The notes beneath the pieces are model-generated. The model was not told where the DNA came from. It did not search any database and was given only the letters and a program-made list of their open reading frames with translations. A stretch of DNA of 64,000 nt from Liquidambar formosana. Taxonomy: Eukaryota; Streptophyta; Magnoliopsida; Saxifragales; Altingiaceae. Below, one piece after another: positions 1 to 10,437 of the stretch. The position numbers were made by a program, and so were the translations under genes. The number at the start of each line of letters is the position of its first letter. Position 1 is the first letter of the stretch. The stretch lies in the NCBI GenBank assembly GCA_039720395.1, contig CM077832.1, positions 14,760,966 to 14,824,965 of the forward strand, written 5' to 3'.

Positions 1-131
1 AAACAATCTACCCTCATCTTCTCCTCAATTGATGCCACTTGTACCTTCTTATGAATATATACATTTCTTATTCTATCTTTCCTTGTATTGTAAATTATCC
101 ATCTTAACATCCTCGTTTCAGCTACACTCAT
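1..131 (-). mobile_element. LINE reverse-transcriptase C-terminal fragment (RTE-like), cut by window edge
   Basis: The minus strand is open for 43 codons from an ATG at 131 to the window edge. It reads like the tail of plant non-LTR reverse transcriptases: an R-M-L-R-W block, then T-R-K-D-R-I-R-N, then a V-A-S-I-E-E-K-M-R block. That order is typical of the C-terminal end of RTE-type LINE proteins. A stop lies just upstream of the ATG, so this is a degenerate fragment. It probably lies in the long intron of the neighbouring hydroxyacyl-CoA lyase gene, in the same orientation. Confidence 0.6.
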
Positions 132-491
132 TTTTTAAAGAACCTCACTCTTTTCTTATGAAGATTCATGCTCATAAGGTGTAAATATGCCATCTAACTT
201 ACTTACCTAAGTATATTTAATTGGAACAACCAACCAACTAAACAAACAAACAAAGAAACCTTTACTAAAACCCAACCAAATATCTTAGCAAATTGATGGA
301 CTCGTCTAGTTACTAAAGAGTATTAGCCACTACATTTTGAAGATTTCAAACATCCTTCAATGTGGTGGACTGGTGGCCTATATATCTCAATTGTTATAAA
401 TACGAACCCCATACTTCCAAACACTAAAGCTTATCTAAGGCATCTTAGAACCTTATAAAATAAAAACCATCAAGTTTTCTTCTTTCCATGA

Positions 492-494
<3 letters not shown>

Positions 495-555
<61 letters not shown>
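495..555. repeat. T28-G33 homopolymer junction
   Basis: A run of 28 T is followed directly by 33 G, then a further short G-rich stretch. ORFs read through it are polyPhe-polyGly artefacts. A G-run this long may form quadruplexes and is prone to length error in assembly. Confidence 0.95.
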
Positions 556-556
<1 letters not shown>

Positions 557-1102
557 GGGGTTGAAGTTCTTCTATTAATGACTGAATTAGAGGCTGATCA
601 ATGGTCATACCGAAAGTGGGATATGTTTTTCCTTCCAAGGGACAAATTTGAGAGATGCCCCTCCCTATACAAGAGCCTCACCAACAAAGAGACATTTTCT
701 ATGGATACGAATTCAAGTCAAATAAAAAACTTAACTGAACCTTTTAACTATTTGGGGATGACCATAAAATCTCTCTTCACCATTTTGATCTATTGAGTCC
801 ATATCTAACACATTAGCACAAATTTCAAGTTCAATGTTCAAAAGGTTTTATGCTCGTTGTCTGCCTAACACTACACCTCCATTAGTAAAAAGGTCGACTT
901 TCCCAAAATGTATAACAATTTTTATAAGAAAATTATATGAAGTAAAACCAGTCCCTGTTACAACTATATCAAAAAAAAAAAAAAAAAAAAGAAAAAACAC
1001 TTTACCAAAAATGTCAGCATCATGATGGCAATCCTAAGAGCATTGCCATAAAATATATGAATCCTATTAGGGATTGCAACGGGACGAGTTTGAGATGCAC
1101 AC

Positions 1103-1122
1103 CTCTCTCTCTCTCTCTCTCT
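1103..1122. repeat. (CT)n microsatellite
   Basis: About ten CT units in AT-rich non-coding DNA downstream of the visible hydroxyacyl-CoA lyase exon. Confidence 0.9.
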
Positions 1123-1778
1123 CACAGAGGCAATAGCACCACTCAGCTTCCTATCTCAAACATAGTGCAGTTCAGGCCCACCCTGCTCCCATTTTAAACC
1201 CAGGGTGGTTCAGCCCCAACCCCCACCCCCCTCCCCCTCTGAAAAACATAAAGAGAACTCAATCCCCGTCCCATCTTGTCTCATCATCCTGTTTAGCTAG
1301 GTCAGGGTAGGTCAGGTTAGCTGCCAGACCCATAAAACCTGCTAACAGTATATAGTTTTGAATTCTAATAAAGGAACAAGACTGAAATAGAAAATCTAAG
1401 AACAATCCATTCAAAGCAGAAACCTAATCATATTTACAATGCACCAAATTCAAATGCAATATTCTTTGTCCTCTTGTGATAGACCATGTTCTTGGCCAAA
1501 CAAAACTCATGCAACCACAAAAGAATCAATGGATGTAGAGTCTACACCAATTACCAATCTCACGCATTAAACTTTTGACGCCAAATCGCTACCTTGCAAG
1601 CTTGGTTCTATTTAATTTATACTCCCCCTTTTCTATCTTAGAATTCAATTCTAGATTTGCTCCCTTAAACTTTTTTAACTACTTTATTTTTTTACCACCT
1701 CTCATTTCTTATTTTTTCCTCCCTATAAAATCCCCAATCCCCCTCTCAATCTGGAAATCTCTCATACAACACTCTTAT

Positions 1779-2145
1779 GTAAATGTATTAAATTGAAATA
1801 TCAATTTTCAATGCATTATTTGTCATAATTTTTCTAATAAAATAACAGGACAATACAAAATGGGAAAGCTATTTGTCAGTTGGCATATTAGAATTAGATT
1901 TTGAAATTTGAATAGTGAAGAGCGAAAACAAATGTAAATGTATCAATTGAAATATCAATTATCAATGCATTATTTTTCATAATTTTTCTAATTAAAATAA
2001 CAGGATAATAGAAAATGAAAAATGCTATTTGTACCAAATTCAACATCCCAATTGAGGTGGTATCTTAGAATAAGATTTTAAATAGTGAACCAAAAATAGG
2101 TCCAATACCAAGATTCCACCTCATCTGGGACGTTGAATTGGGAAA
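1779..2145. repeat. Near-identical direct duplication followed by an inverted repeat
   Basis: A segment of about 99 bp at 1779-1877 recurs at 1934-2031 with few changes. Directly after it, 2035-2067 is repeated in inverted form near 2108-2142 (TTCAACATCCCAATTGAGG against its degenerate complement). This looks like a decayed MITE or foldback element. No class can be assigned, because no clear target duplication is visible. Confidence 0.6.
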
Positions 2146-2951
2146 AAAATTTCAGATACATAACATTGCCCAAAGAAAATTTTTGAGCTAAAGTGCCTTT
2201 GATTTTTTGAATTAGGATAAGATACTAACGACCAAACAATGTTCGCCTCCCCTAAACTAAATTCCTAGCTCTGTCCCTACAACAAAAATTTAAAGGAATG
2301 ATACAACATTCTTCTCACATCCTCCATAAATTTCCCATCTGTAGGAAGGATGAAAATGAATACATGTTTTCCCCTACTAGGATAGACACAACAACTACAA
2401 ATAACCAAGCTATTGGTCTACCATCCAAGAACAAGAACTACTAGAAGCTGGAGAAGCAGGATAGGCTAAAAATGCAGTCAAGGACATGAACTACCTCTTA
2501 GTAGCATCAAACTAAGATTGCTTTTATTTATGGTTTAAGCATTAAATTGGAATCAGACCTGCAATCTCCAAAGGGCTTGATATTTAATCACTACTTGATG
2601 AGATTCAATACTACTATCTCTGTGAAATCTGTTATTAATGGAATACAATTACCTCAGACAGCCAGATAATGTACACATGAAATTTAAACCAATGAGAATA
2701 GTAACAGTGCAATATATGTACCACACATCTTCAACAAACTGAAACAGAAGATTTCCGAGCTATAATTAGAAGAGATTCTTTGATAAGATCTTGGTAATCA
2801 TGGAGCATCACTATAGAATGGCCAATGTAAAGATTCACATTATGATTGTTAAATATTTTTAAACCAAGGCAATCAGGCATAGTTTATGTCTATCATTTCA
2901 GTTAGTGTTTATGGCTTTATGCATTAATGTACTATGTGTAAGGGACCATAC

Positions 2952-4385
2952 CTCAACTTCCATGGCACTGAACCCAAATCCTGAATCCCCTTCAACTGCA
3001 ACTACAAGCCGATCAGGCGAAGCCACAGCAGCAGCAATGCAATAACCAAGACCGACCCCCATTGTCCCCCAAGTCCCTGCATCCAACCTTGTCCTCGGCT
3101 CCGTTTGAACCAACACTCCCCTACCAACATCCATTGTATTCGCCCCTTCTGAAACCAATATCGGAGCAGGGCTGCCTACTGCTAGAATTGCATCTCTAAT
3201 AATTCTCATCGGCGTAAGGAAATTAAAAGGCACAACATCCTTCGCCAGCTGAGCCTCCATTTTCAACACATTCTCCTTAGCCTTCTTCGAAATGGCTTCA
3301 ACCCAAGGATGGTTCTTCCCCAAACAAAAAGGATCATCCTTAATCTCCTTATTTATTATCTCCAAAACCGACTTTGCATCGTTAACCAAACCCAGTTCCG
3401 GTTTCCTCAACTCAATTTCTTCTTTACTTTTATCAACTAGGATAAACTTAACATCCTCCGACCATTTCGGGGGCTCGCCGAAGTGTAACAACCAATTAAG
3501 CCTTGCACCAACAACAAGTGCAACATCACACTTGCCAATCGCAAGCGACCGTGCTGCAGTAGCAGCCAACTCATGCGTATCCGGTAACAAACCTTTCCCC
3601 ATCGGAGTGGGCAAAAAGGGTATTCCGGTCCTCTCCACCAGCTTCTTCAGTTCATTCTCAGCTCGCGCATACGCCGCGCCTTTACCAAACACAATCAGAG
3701 GCCGCTCGGCGTGTCTGAGCAAGGAAACCGCTTTCTCGATGTCAAATAAATCAATTATTTGAACCATTACTTGTCCTCTCGCAGAATTCTCGGCAGCAAC
3801 CAGCAGTTTTTCAGCCTCCGATTCGGAAACAGTCTGGTGCAAAACGTCCGACGGAAGATCCAAATAACATCCGCCGGGCCGACCTGAAGTAGCGCAGGCG
3901 AGAACGTCGGAAACGTAATTAGGTATTTCCGTAATATCCCTAACTTTCCTGGACAATTTCGAAAAGGGTTTCACCGCTTCCACCTGATCGAGCTCCTGAA
4001 AATCGCCACGGCCGATGTCTTTCTGATCGCAGGAGCCGGAGATCATGACAATAGGCCACGTATTCGCCATGCCGTTGGAGAGACCGGCGAGGCCGTGGAC
4101 GCAACCAGGGCCCGACACCGTGAGGAGGATGCCGGGGCGGCCGGTGAGGTACCCGTAGGCGGAGGCGGCGTACCCGGCGGATTGTTCGTTGTGAAAGGCA
4201 ATGAATCGGATACCGAGCGCGACGGCGCGGTTGGCCAGAGAGGTGACGGGGATGCCGACAACGCCGAACATGTGTTGGACGCCGAAGCGGGCGAGGGATT
4301 TGGCGACGAGAACGTTGCCATCGACTAGCGTTTGTGGATAGTGAGTGGTTAGGGTCTGGTGATTGTTGGTGGTGGTGTCCGCCAT
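2952..4385 (-). CDS. HACL: 2-hydroxyacyl-CoA lyase / oxalyl-CoA decarboxylase (ThDP enzyme), first exon only
   Basis: This exon encodes 478 residues of a thiamine-diphosphate enzyme that cleaves 2-hydroxyacyl-CoA or decarboxylates oxalyl-CoA, in plants a peroxisomal or cytosolic step. The N-terminal Pyr domain carries the expected H-N-E-Q-S motif, with the cofactor-activating Glu at residue 67. The middle domain (about 200-340) is intact. The C-terminal PP domain begins with G-T-W-G-T-M-G and reaches the E-G-D-S metal/ThDP motif at 465-468. The exon ends at GAG followed by a GTATGG donor, in the middle of the GDG-X26-NN cofactor motif. About 95 residues including the N-N-G-G part must lie in another exon, which I do not find between 1 and 2951, so the intron is at least 2.9 kb. 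The start is the ATG at 4385. The open frame extends upstream to 4409 but only through a TTG, not an ATG. The gene is divergent from the zinc-finger gene to its right. Confidence 0.9.
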
Positions 4386-4456
4386 TGGAGGAGAGATATG
4401 AAATTGCAATGGAGTGTAAAATGAGAGATATTTGTGAATTTGAATGTGGAGAGTGG

Positions 4457-4470
4457 GTCTATATATAGAC
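4457..4470 (-). promoter_or_regulatory. TATA box of the hydroxyacyl-CoA lyase gene
   Basis: The palindrome GTCTATATATAGAC lies about 72 bp upstream of the ATG at 4385. That fits a plant TATA box about 30 bp before a transcription start near 4425-4435, giving a short 5'UTR. Confidence 0.6.
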
Positions 4471-5350
4471 GGAGGGAGTCGGGTTCAGGAAATAAGCACT
4501 GACGGCGTTGGTTGAAATGACGGTATTACCCTTACAAGAACCAAAATTCTTCTTGAACTCCTCCCACCCACCAATACGGCTTATACCCCGACGGCCCAAA
4601 CCCTTTTTGAAGGGAAGGCGATGAGGAGGATAACTTTTAAAGAGGGTACGCTGCCAACTCATGCAAAACGGATCAGTGGTAAATGACTCTGGCAGGCAAC
4701 TCTATTTTTAGGTACAACTCGGGAGGAAGAATTTAGAATGGAAATTGGTTTTTTTAGTTGGCAAAAGTGCTTGGCAATTACAGACCTGTCAGCTTAAAGG
4801 AATTCAAGTTGCTCACGTGTCATGATAAATGTTTAGCAATTACAGACCTGTCATGGTAATGTTACTCCTTTGGATTTATGACAGTTAACTTGCACTCAAG
4901 CTGGAAGATGAGCCAACCTAATCAAGGCTCAAGTTCGATTTGACAAAAGGCTCATTTGGTCTCAATCATTACATAAGACCTCGAACTCAAAACTCATTTT
5001 CTAGGTTGTTAATTATGGTCATTAACTAACATGGAGATGTAAAGTTGATAGTGACTTTAGTTTAAGAGAATAATTAAATCAAAGTTTGACAATTTCTCTC
5101 AACACATAGCCACAAAATTTAGATAATTAAATAAATAAATAAAATAAAATAAAACAAAGGCTGAGGCAAAAACGTTGAGCTGAACTTGAGTTTACTCAAC
5201 TTGATAAATTCAGAACACAAATTACTTGAAAATGACTCAATAAAAAACTCATCAAAACTTATAAAAAATAAAAAATAAAAAACTTGTTCAGACTCTTTGA
5301 TAAGATTAATGTGTCTAACTTTAACAAATCTTATTCTTGAACTTTATAAT
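4471..5350. other. Intergenic, no gene seen
   Basis: This AT-rich spacer lies between the lyase promoter and the SINE. It has no credible coding frame or structured repeat. TTACAGACCTGTCA occurs twice, near 4777 and 4839, which is a small direct duplication. Confidence 0.6.
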
Positions 5351-5362
5351 TTAACAAATCAA

Positions 5363-5574
5363 TTTTTTTTTTTTTTTTGCCAAGCAACGAGGTGTCCGAA
5401 CTATCAAAGCCTGACTAATCTCCGCTCCCCATGCAGGCCACCGCCTTATGAGGTCGTTTAACGTCCAGGTTAATAATCTTGACTGATGGCTAACAAAAAG
5501 AAATTGGTTGGTTTCAAATCCGAGATGTTTGAGTTTACAGTTCATCCCTTTGCTCCCAAGCCAATTCTCGTTAG
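5363..5574 (-). mobile_element. tRNA-derived SINE with perfect 12-bp target duplication
   Basis: The element reads on the minus strand and ends in a poly(A) tail, seen as a T-run from 5363. It is flanked by TTAACAAATCAA at 5351-5362 and an exact copy at 5575-5586. The head has a B-box-like GGATTTGAAACC. The body ends in a conserved-looking GTTGCTTGGC before the tail. Length (212 bp), tail and target duplication all fit a plant SINE. I cannot name the family. Confidence 0.8.
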
Positions 5575-5586
5575 TTAACAAATCAA

Positions 5587-6450
5587 ATATGAACAATCTA
5601 ATATTCGATTCGGTTCGACTCAGACTCATTTGCAACCTAGTTTGGACTATTACAAAATTTGTCAAAGACTAAAATAGATAAAATAGATCCTGGCCAGTGG
5701 ACAATGGTGGCTTTAATTAGCAAAGACCAAGGTGGGGGAAGGAGAATTAAGGTTTGCATTTGGCGCGGTTATTATTAGGGAGTTAGAAGGCTCGAAATGG
5801 GCTTCCTAGTGTCAGAAGGCCGTCTAGGGATTTTGTCTTCTTTTTGGTGACACGTCTTAAAGGACTTCTCAGAGAGGCTGATTGTTTAGAAGTCGGTCTC
5901 CAAGAAGTTGGTGGGCAGAGCTTTTAGAAATCACCTTCTGAGGGAGCGGAGAGTCGCTTAAGGTGAAATGGGATCTTTTGGGTTCTCATGAAGCCAAGAG
6001 TCACTTAAATGAATTGTTTGAGTTTCTAATTTTGGCCCTCGTCTTTCTTAAAATGACCATCTCGCCGCATCTAATTTTTTTAATGTTGATGCAACCCATC
6101 TAACTCTGTGCCCTCTCTCTTCTTGTTTTCCACCCCATTGCGCCAATGCGTCCATTGCCGGAAAACCTGTCAATTGGATTCGATTTTGATCCAAATCTTA
6201 TTTGAATCTGATTCGATTATTAGGATATGATAAAAGAATTATGGTATGTTAATCCGTTAATAATCCAAATTCGATAATTTGTAGTTAACAAATCAAATAT
6301 AAATACTGCCTAATCCGATTCGATAATTTAAATAATATATTTTATTAATTGTTAATTTACCACATATATATGGTTTTTATGAACATTATATAGTAAAATT
6401 GTAGAAATTTAGCCTTAAAGTTAAAATATATTTCATATGATTATAAATTT

Positions 6451-6492
<42 letters not shown>

Positions 6493-8050
6493 TTCACGCC
6501 AATTTTTGTTAACTATACATTTTGTGAGATTATCGGATTAGATTGGATTTTCGGATCGAACATCTAACAATAAAAAATTCGGATATAGATTTTTATTTTA
6601 TAGATCCATCGGCTTATCGGATCCGATTGGATTGAAGTTACTCTTTATCGAATCGGATTCAAATATACCATGATCATGGGATAATATATAAACTTTTTAT
6701 ATATTATCCCATGTATATATATATCGGATCCCATTGGATCGAAGTTACTCCTTATCGAATCAAATTCAAATATACCATGATCCGATGGGATAATATATAA
6801 AAAGTTTAAAATAAATTATTGTATTCATCTCAAAATAATTTTCTTTTTCTTTTTTATGTTTTTAATACTTACAAACATAGTTCCACTATCTGTTCAAATC
6901 AACATGGAGCTCAATATACTATATTTTGCGTGGTCTAGCATTTTGTGAAAATTGATATAAGTCCATTTTCAAGATGGTTTATTTATTTAAATATTATGGA
7001 TCACACATGATCTCACTTATATTAATGATATGTAAACAGTGATGTGTTCCACACAGACAATTCATTATTTGGGTCCACCATGCGATTCTTTTTTAGAGCA
7101 GCTATTGCAATCTTTCAATTTCATGTGTACACCCCACTTTTTATCACTTTTCAAAATTTTATGAAAAATACAAAAGGTTTTCATAAAAACTAATCACCTT
7201 AACCACTAGAAAATATTATTCTAAATAACTTTGCAGAAATTTTTTTTTTTCAAAATATGTTAATAAAATGAACTTTTTGGTCATTTATAATTTGCTTTAT
7301 TTTATTTTTACAAAAAAAAAAAAAATTATAAATGGTCAAAAATCCACTTAAAAAACATATTTTATAAAAATTTTCTTTTACAAAATTCTTCAATCCTAGC
7401 TACTAAAACCAAAAAAATAAAAAGAAATAAAAAAATGATCAAAATGATGTTTACTATCAGACACCACAGCCAATTTTCATGAAAACGTTTAAAATTTTTC
7501 ATAAAATCTTAAAAAGCTTAAAATCCCTCAAATTTATTTATTATTTATTTTTTTTCCTTTTTGAACAGAGCCTATACCATACGATGATTACTCCAATTAC
7601 TCTGTGTAAAAGGAAATGGGCCCTGTGCCTTTGGGTTTCTTATTTTTTTCTATTTCTATTTTTATTTTTAACGCAGAGATAAGATGATTTTATCCATTTG
7701 ACTGTATTTTTAGTTTCTTGCACTCTTGCCCAATCAGGTGGTGAAAAAGAAAAAACTCATGAAATCAACATAATTCATTTTTTAATGGGAACGGTTATTG
7801 CAATCCCAATTTTTTTATTTTTTTTATCAACCTTCCTTTTACTTTGCTTTTTAAGATTTTATGTAAAATATAAAAGATTTTTATAAAAATCGATCATGTT
7901 GTCAATTAAAAAACATTATTTTGAATAATTTTGTAAAAGAAAATTTTGACAAAATCTATCGTTTAAATAAATTTTTTAATATTTATTTATTTTTTAGCCA
8001 AAATTCATGGAATCATCATAATTCATTTTTTTAATTGAGCCCAGTCAGAC
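5587..8050. other. AT-rich intergenic DNA with several decayed repeats
   Basis: No gene is visible. An (AT)n run lies near 6458-6488. A segment of about 80 bp at 6616-6692 is repeated at 6723-6807, and between them is a near-perfect palindrome at 6675-6713. A second repeat pair lies at about 7093-7230 and 7790-7935 in direct orientation. A hairpin at about 7242-7350 pairs TGGTCATTTATAATTT with its complement. These look like old MITEs. Confidence 0.6.
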
Positions 8051-8079
8051 GATGGGCCCCAGGGGAGGGCCATGCTTCC

Positions 8080-8278
8080 GGACCCATAGCAAAACTCGTT
8101 CTTTCAGGACGGGGCTGCACTTCACACAAACCTCCGCATTCTGTACACAGAGGAAAGCCAAACGCTCTCTAGCCTCTAGTCTCCCTCTCGCGCGCGCCTC
8201 TCTCTCCCTCTCTCCGGCAATCGGCGATCGGCGACTACATCTGGCCGTCACCCACTGTTTTCTCTTTCAGTCATTTGT
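8080..8278 (+). promoter_or_regulatory. Probable promoter and 5'UTR exon of the zinc-finger gene
   Basis: This short GC- and pyrimidine-rich island (CT- and CG-rich near 8165-8235) stands out from the AT-rich surroundings. It ends at a plausible donor, TTTGT|GTAAGC, at 8278/8279. The acceptor TCTTCTTGACAG at 10182 then starts an exon with the ATG 18 nt further on. I infer a 5'UTR intron of 1904 bp, common in plant housekeeping genes. The transcription start was not determined. Confidence 0.5.
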
Positions 8279-8471
8279 GTAAGCTCTTCCATTGTTCTCT
8301 TCTTCTCTGTGCTTATACACACACACACATAGACATACGTATATGCGTATATATATTTATATATTGTAAGTATAATAGTGTTGACTTAATTCGATTTGAC
8401 ATTATTTTCGGGGGTGCGATGGATTCAATGGAATGCTCACTGATGAAACCTATATAAGGTTATTACGTGGG

Positions 8472-8516
8472 TTTTTTTTTTTTTTTTTTTTTTTTTTGGG
8501 GGGGGGGGGGGGGGGG
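8472..8516. repeat. T26-G19 homopolymer junction
   Basis: 26 T are followed directly by 19 G in the 5'UTR intron of the zinc-finger gene. It has the same layout as the run at 495-555. Confidence 0.95.
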
Positions 8517-9604
8517 TGTGGGTATATATCCCTCCATATACCGGGGTTCTCCCCTCTTTTTTTGAGAAAAAAAAAATTCCAACTTGACAATCTTCATTGT
8601 TCATGGAATATTTGAAAAGGTTGATGATGTAGGTCTTTAAATTATTGTATGGTGGTGATTTACTATCATATTTTGTGGTACTCAGTACATGTGTTAGGTT
8701 TTGGAATTTGTTAGATCTAGGGAGTGAAAATGTTTTGAGCAAAGGTTATTCCAATGTAAAGATCCACTCTAATATTTTAGAGAAATAAATTTTGTGATGA
8801 TTTTCAGCCGAGAACATAATGGTAAATCAATGAAATAACAAAATTTCCAGACTTAAGTGCATAAACTAATCTATTATACATTTATACCTCTCAGTATCGG
8901 ACTAGTGCAGCATTCCAGCCAATCCACTCTAATGTTTGGCACTGCTAGGTTATGGAAACGCATCCCTGACCAGAGACTAATTACTGCTACGAAATGCATG
9001 AAAAACATGCTCTTTCGGTATCTTCATCCTGCACTTTGCATTTACAATGTGATCTTAAAAATGTGCACATTAATAGGATGTATATGTATATGACTTGTAT
9101 GGAATATCATATAAGCCTTGAGGGCATTGTACACTCACACTGCTTTTTTTTTTTTTTTTGGATAAAGTAACAGTATGTATTGGATGAAAAAGAAAGGGCC
9201 AAAACCCTTGTACATAAGACATATACAAGAGTAAAATGAAAAACCTCCAAGGCTCAACAAAAAACAGAGCCACATAATGACATTCCCCAAAACCTAAAGC
9301 ATGCTAAGGGAGTCAACAAAAAGAGTAAAAGAAGGATTACATCCTCTCATATAACTACAAAACTACCAATACAAAGATTTAACCAAAAAAGATTTGAGCT
9401 CCACCGTCGATGACTCCACCCCTTTAAAGGTTCTCAAGTTACGTTCTTTCCAAATGCACCAAAAGAGAGCATGGGGAACCATCCTCCAAACAACTTTAGT
9501 ATCTTTCTGACTCCTTTTGATCCACCAACTCACAAGCAAGTCATGATTAGTGAATGACAAAACTCACTTGACCCCAAAAAGATGGAAGATAAGATCCCAT
9601 AAGT

Positions 9605-9946
9605 TGTTGGACGCACGGTCCAGCCCCCATCTTGAGGTATTATCTGTTTTGGCCCAGCTCACAAGCCGGCCTCACGTGTTTGTCCCTATGGGCCCTATGC
9701 ACAAAAGGCGTTTCTCTAAGAGGGTGTCCAACGCCGTCTTATAAGCCTAGCTTAGGCATCGTCCGCAACCGATGTGGGACACTAATATCCCCACCTCGGT
9801 GCTGGCATGACCCTAGCTCTGATACCATTGTTAGAGAGGCGCCTTTTGTGCATAGGGCCCATAAGGACAAACACGTGAGGCCGGCTTGTGAGCTGGGCCA
9901 AAACTGACAATACCTCGAGATGAGGACTGGACTGCGCGTCTAACAT
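9605..9946 (-). mobile_element. TRIM-like element with inverted LTR-like arms and iMet primer-binding site
   Basis: Two arms of about 117 bp (9605-9721 and 9829-9946) are close to 90% identical in inverted orientation. Each outer end is TGTTRGACGC, and the arms run TG...A/CA like LTRs. On the minus strand the right arm ends in CTAACA. One base later comes TGGTATCAGAGC (9827-9816), the usual plant primer-binding site for initiator tRNA-Met. The flanks share TAAG (9600-9603 and 9947-9950). There is no coding capacity. The 107-bp middle carries snRNA-type promoter motifs (separate entry). TRIMs normally have direct LTRs, so the inversion is abnormal. The element sits inside an older LINE. Confidence 0.7.
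9738..9780 (-). promoter_or_regulatory. USE plus TATA, snRNA-type promoter motifs
   Basis: On the minus strand GTCCCACATCG (9780-9770) is an exact match to the plant snRNA upstream sequence element RTCCCACATCG. After 24 nt comes the TATA-like CTTATAAG (9745-9738). In plants a USE-TATA spacing of about 23-24 nt is the Pol III (U6) type, while Pol II snRNA genes have one helical turn more. No snRNA body follows; the predicted start would fall at the edge of the left arm of the TRIM-like element. Motifs are seen; activity is inference. Confidence 0.55.
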
Positions 9947-10200
9947 AAGCTTCTAGCTGTCTCACAATGGATGAAAAGGCAGTCCACTGTTTTCCTCCAC
10001 CTTTTTACACATTATACATCTATTAGGCATCTCCCACTTTTTCCCACTCATACTGCTTGTATAGTTGTATATAACATGTAACCATCCCCAATTGGGGTTT
10101 TTTGCCATTCTCCTAAACCTGACCTTAACACACATAATCCACTTGTATGTGATTTCTTCATCCTTGTTTTTCTTCTTGACAGTTATCTAGAAGAGCAAAG

Positions 10201-10393
10201 ATGATAAAGAGGCGATTCTACAAAATGGAGCATGCCGACAGGGATAATGGCACAGAGTCATCTTCGTCCTCCTCGGACTCCGAACTGGAAGCAGAAGCCA
10301 CAGAAGAAACAGAAGATGATGCAATGGAAGAAGTGAAAGAAGACAACGAGTCTTGCTCTACCTCATCTGGTTTGTTCATATTTAATTTTCTTA

Positions 10394-10437
<44 letters not shown>

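Larger units (their letters stand above)
9144..10044 (-). mobile_element. 5'-truncated L1 LINE tail, antisense in intron 1 of the zinc-finger gene
   Basis: Read on the minus strand, the segment gives the C-terminal zf-RVT region of plant L1 ORF2. A C-x2-C block (C-I-M-C-K-K) is followed by an H-x-L-x-x-H-C-type motif, then S-W-W-I-K and F-W-C-I-W-K-E-R-N-L-R-T-F. It ends in a poly(A) tail, seen as T at 9144-9159. The target duplication is CACTCACACTGCTT at 9132-9145 and CACTCATACTGCTT at 10045-10058, with one mismatch. A TRIM-like element at 9605-9946 interrupts it. The reading resumes cleanly on both sides of that element. Confidence 0.8.

Noticed and set aside
488..796. ORF with polyPhe-polyGly at the T28-G33 junction
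   Set aside because: The frame is made by homopolymers. The rest of the sequence has no domain and no gene context.
3292..3762. 156-codon plus-strand ORF
   Set aside because: It is a shadow of the lyase exon on the other strand.
4386..4409. Eight-residue N-terminal extension of the hydroxyacyl-CoA lyase
   Set aside because: The upstream start codon is TTG. The first ATG in frame is at 4385, with good context.
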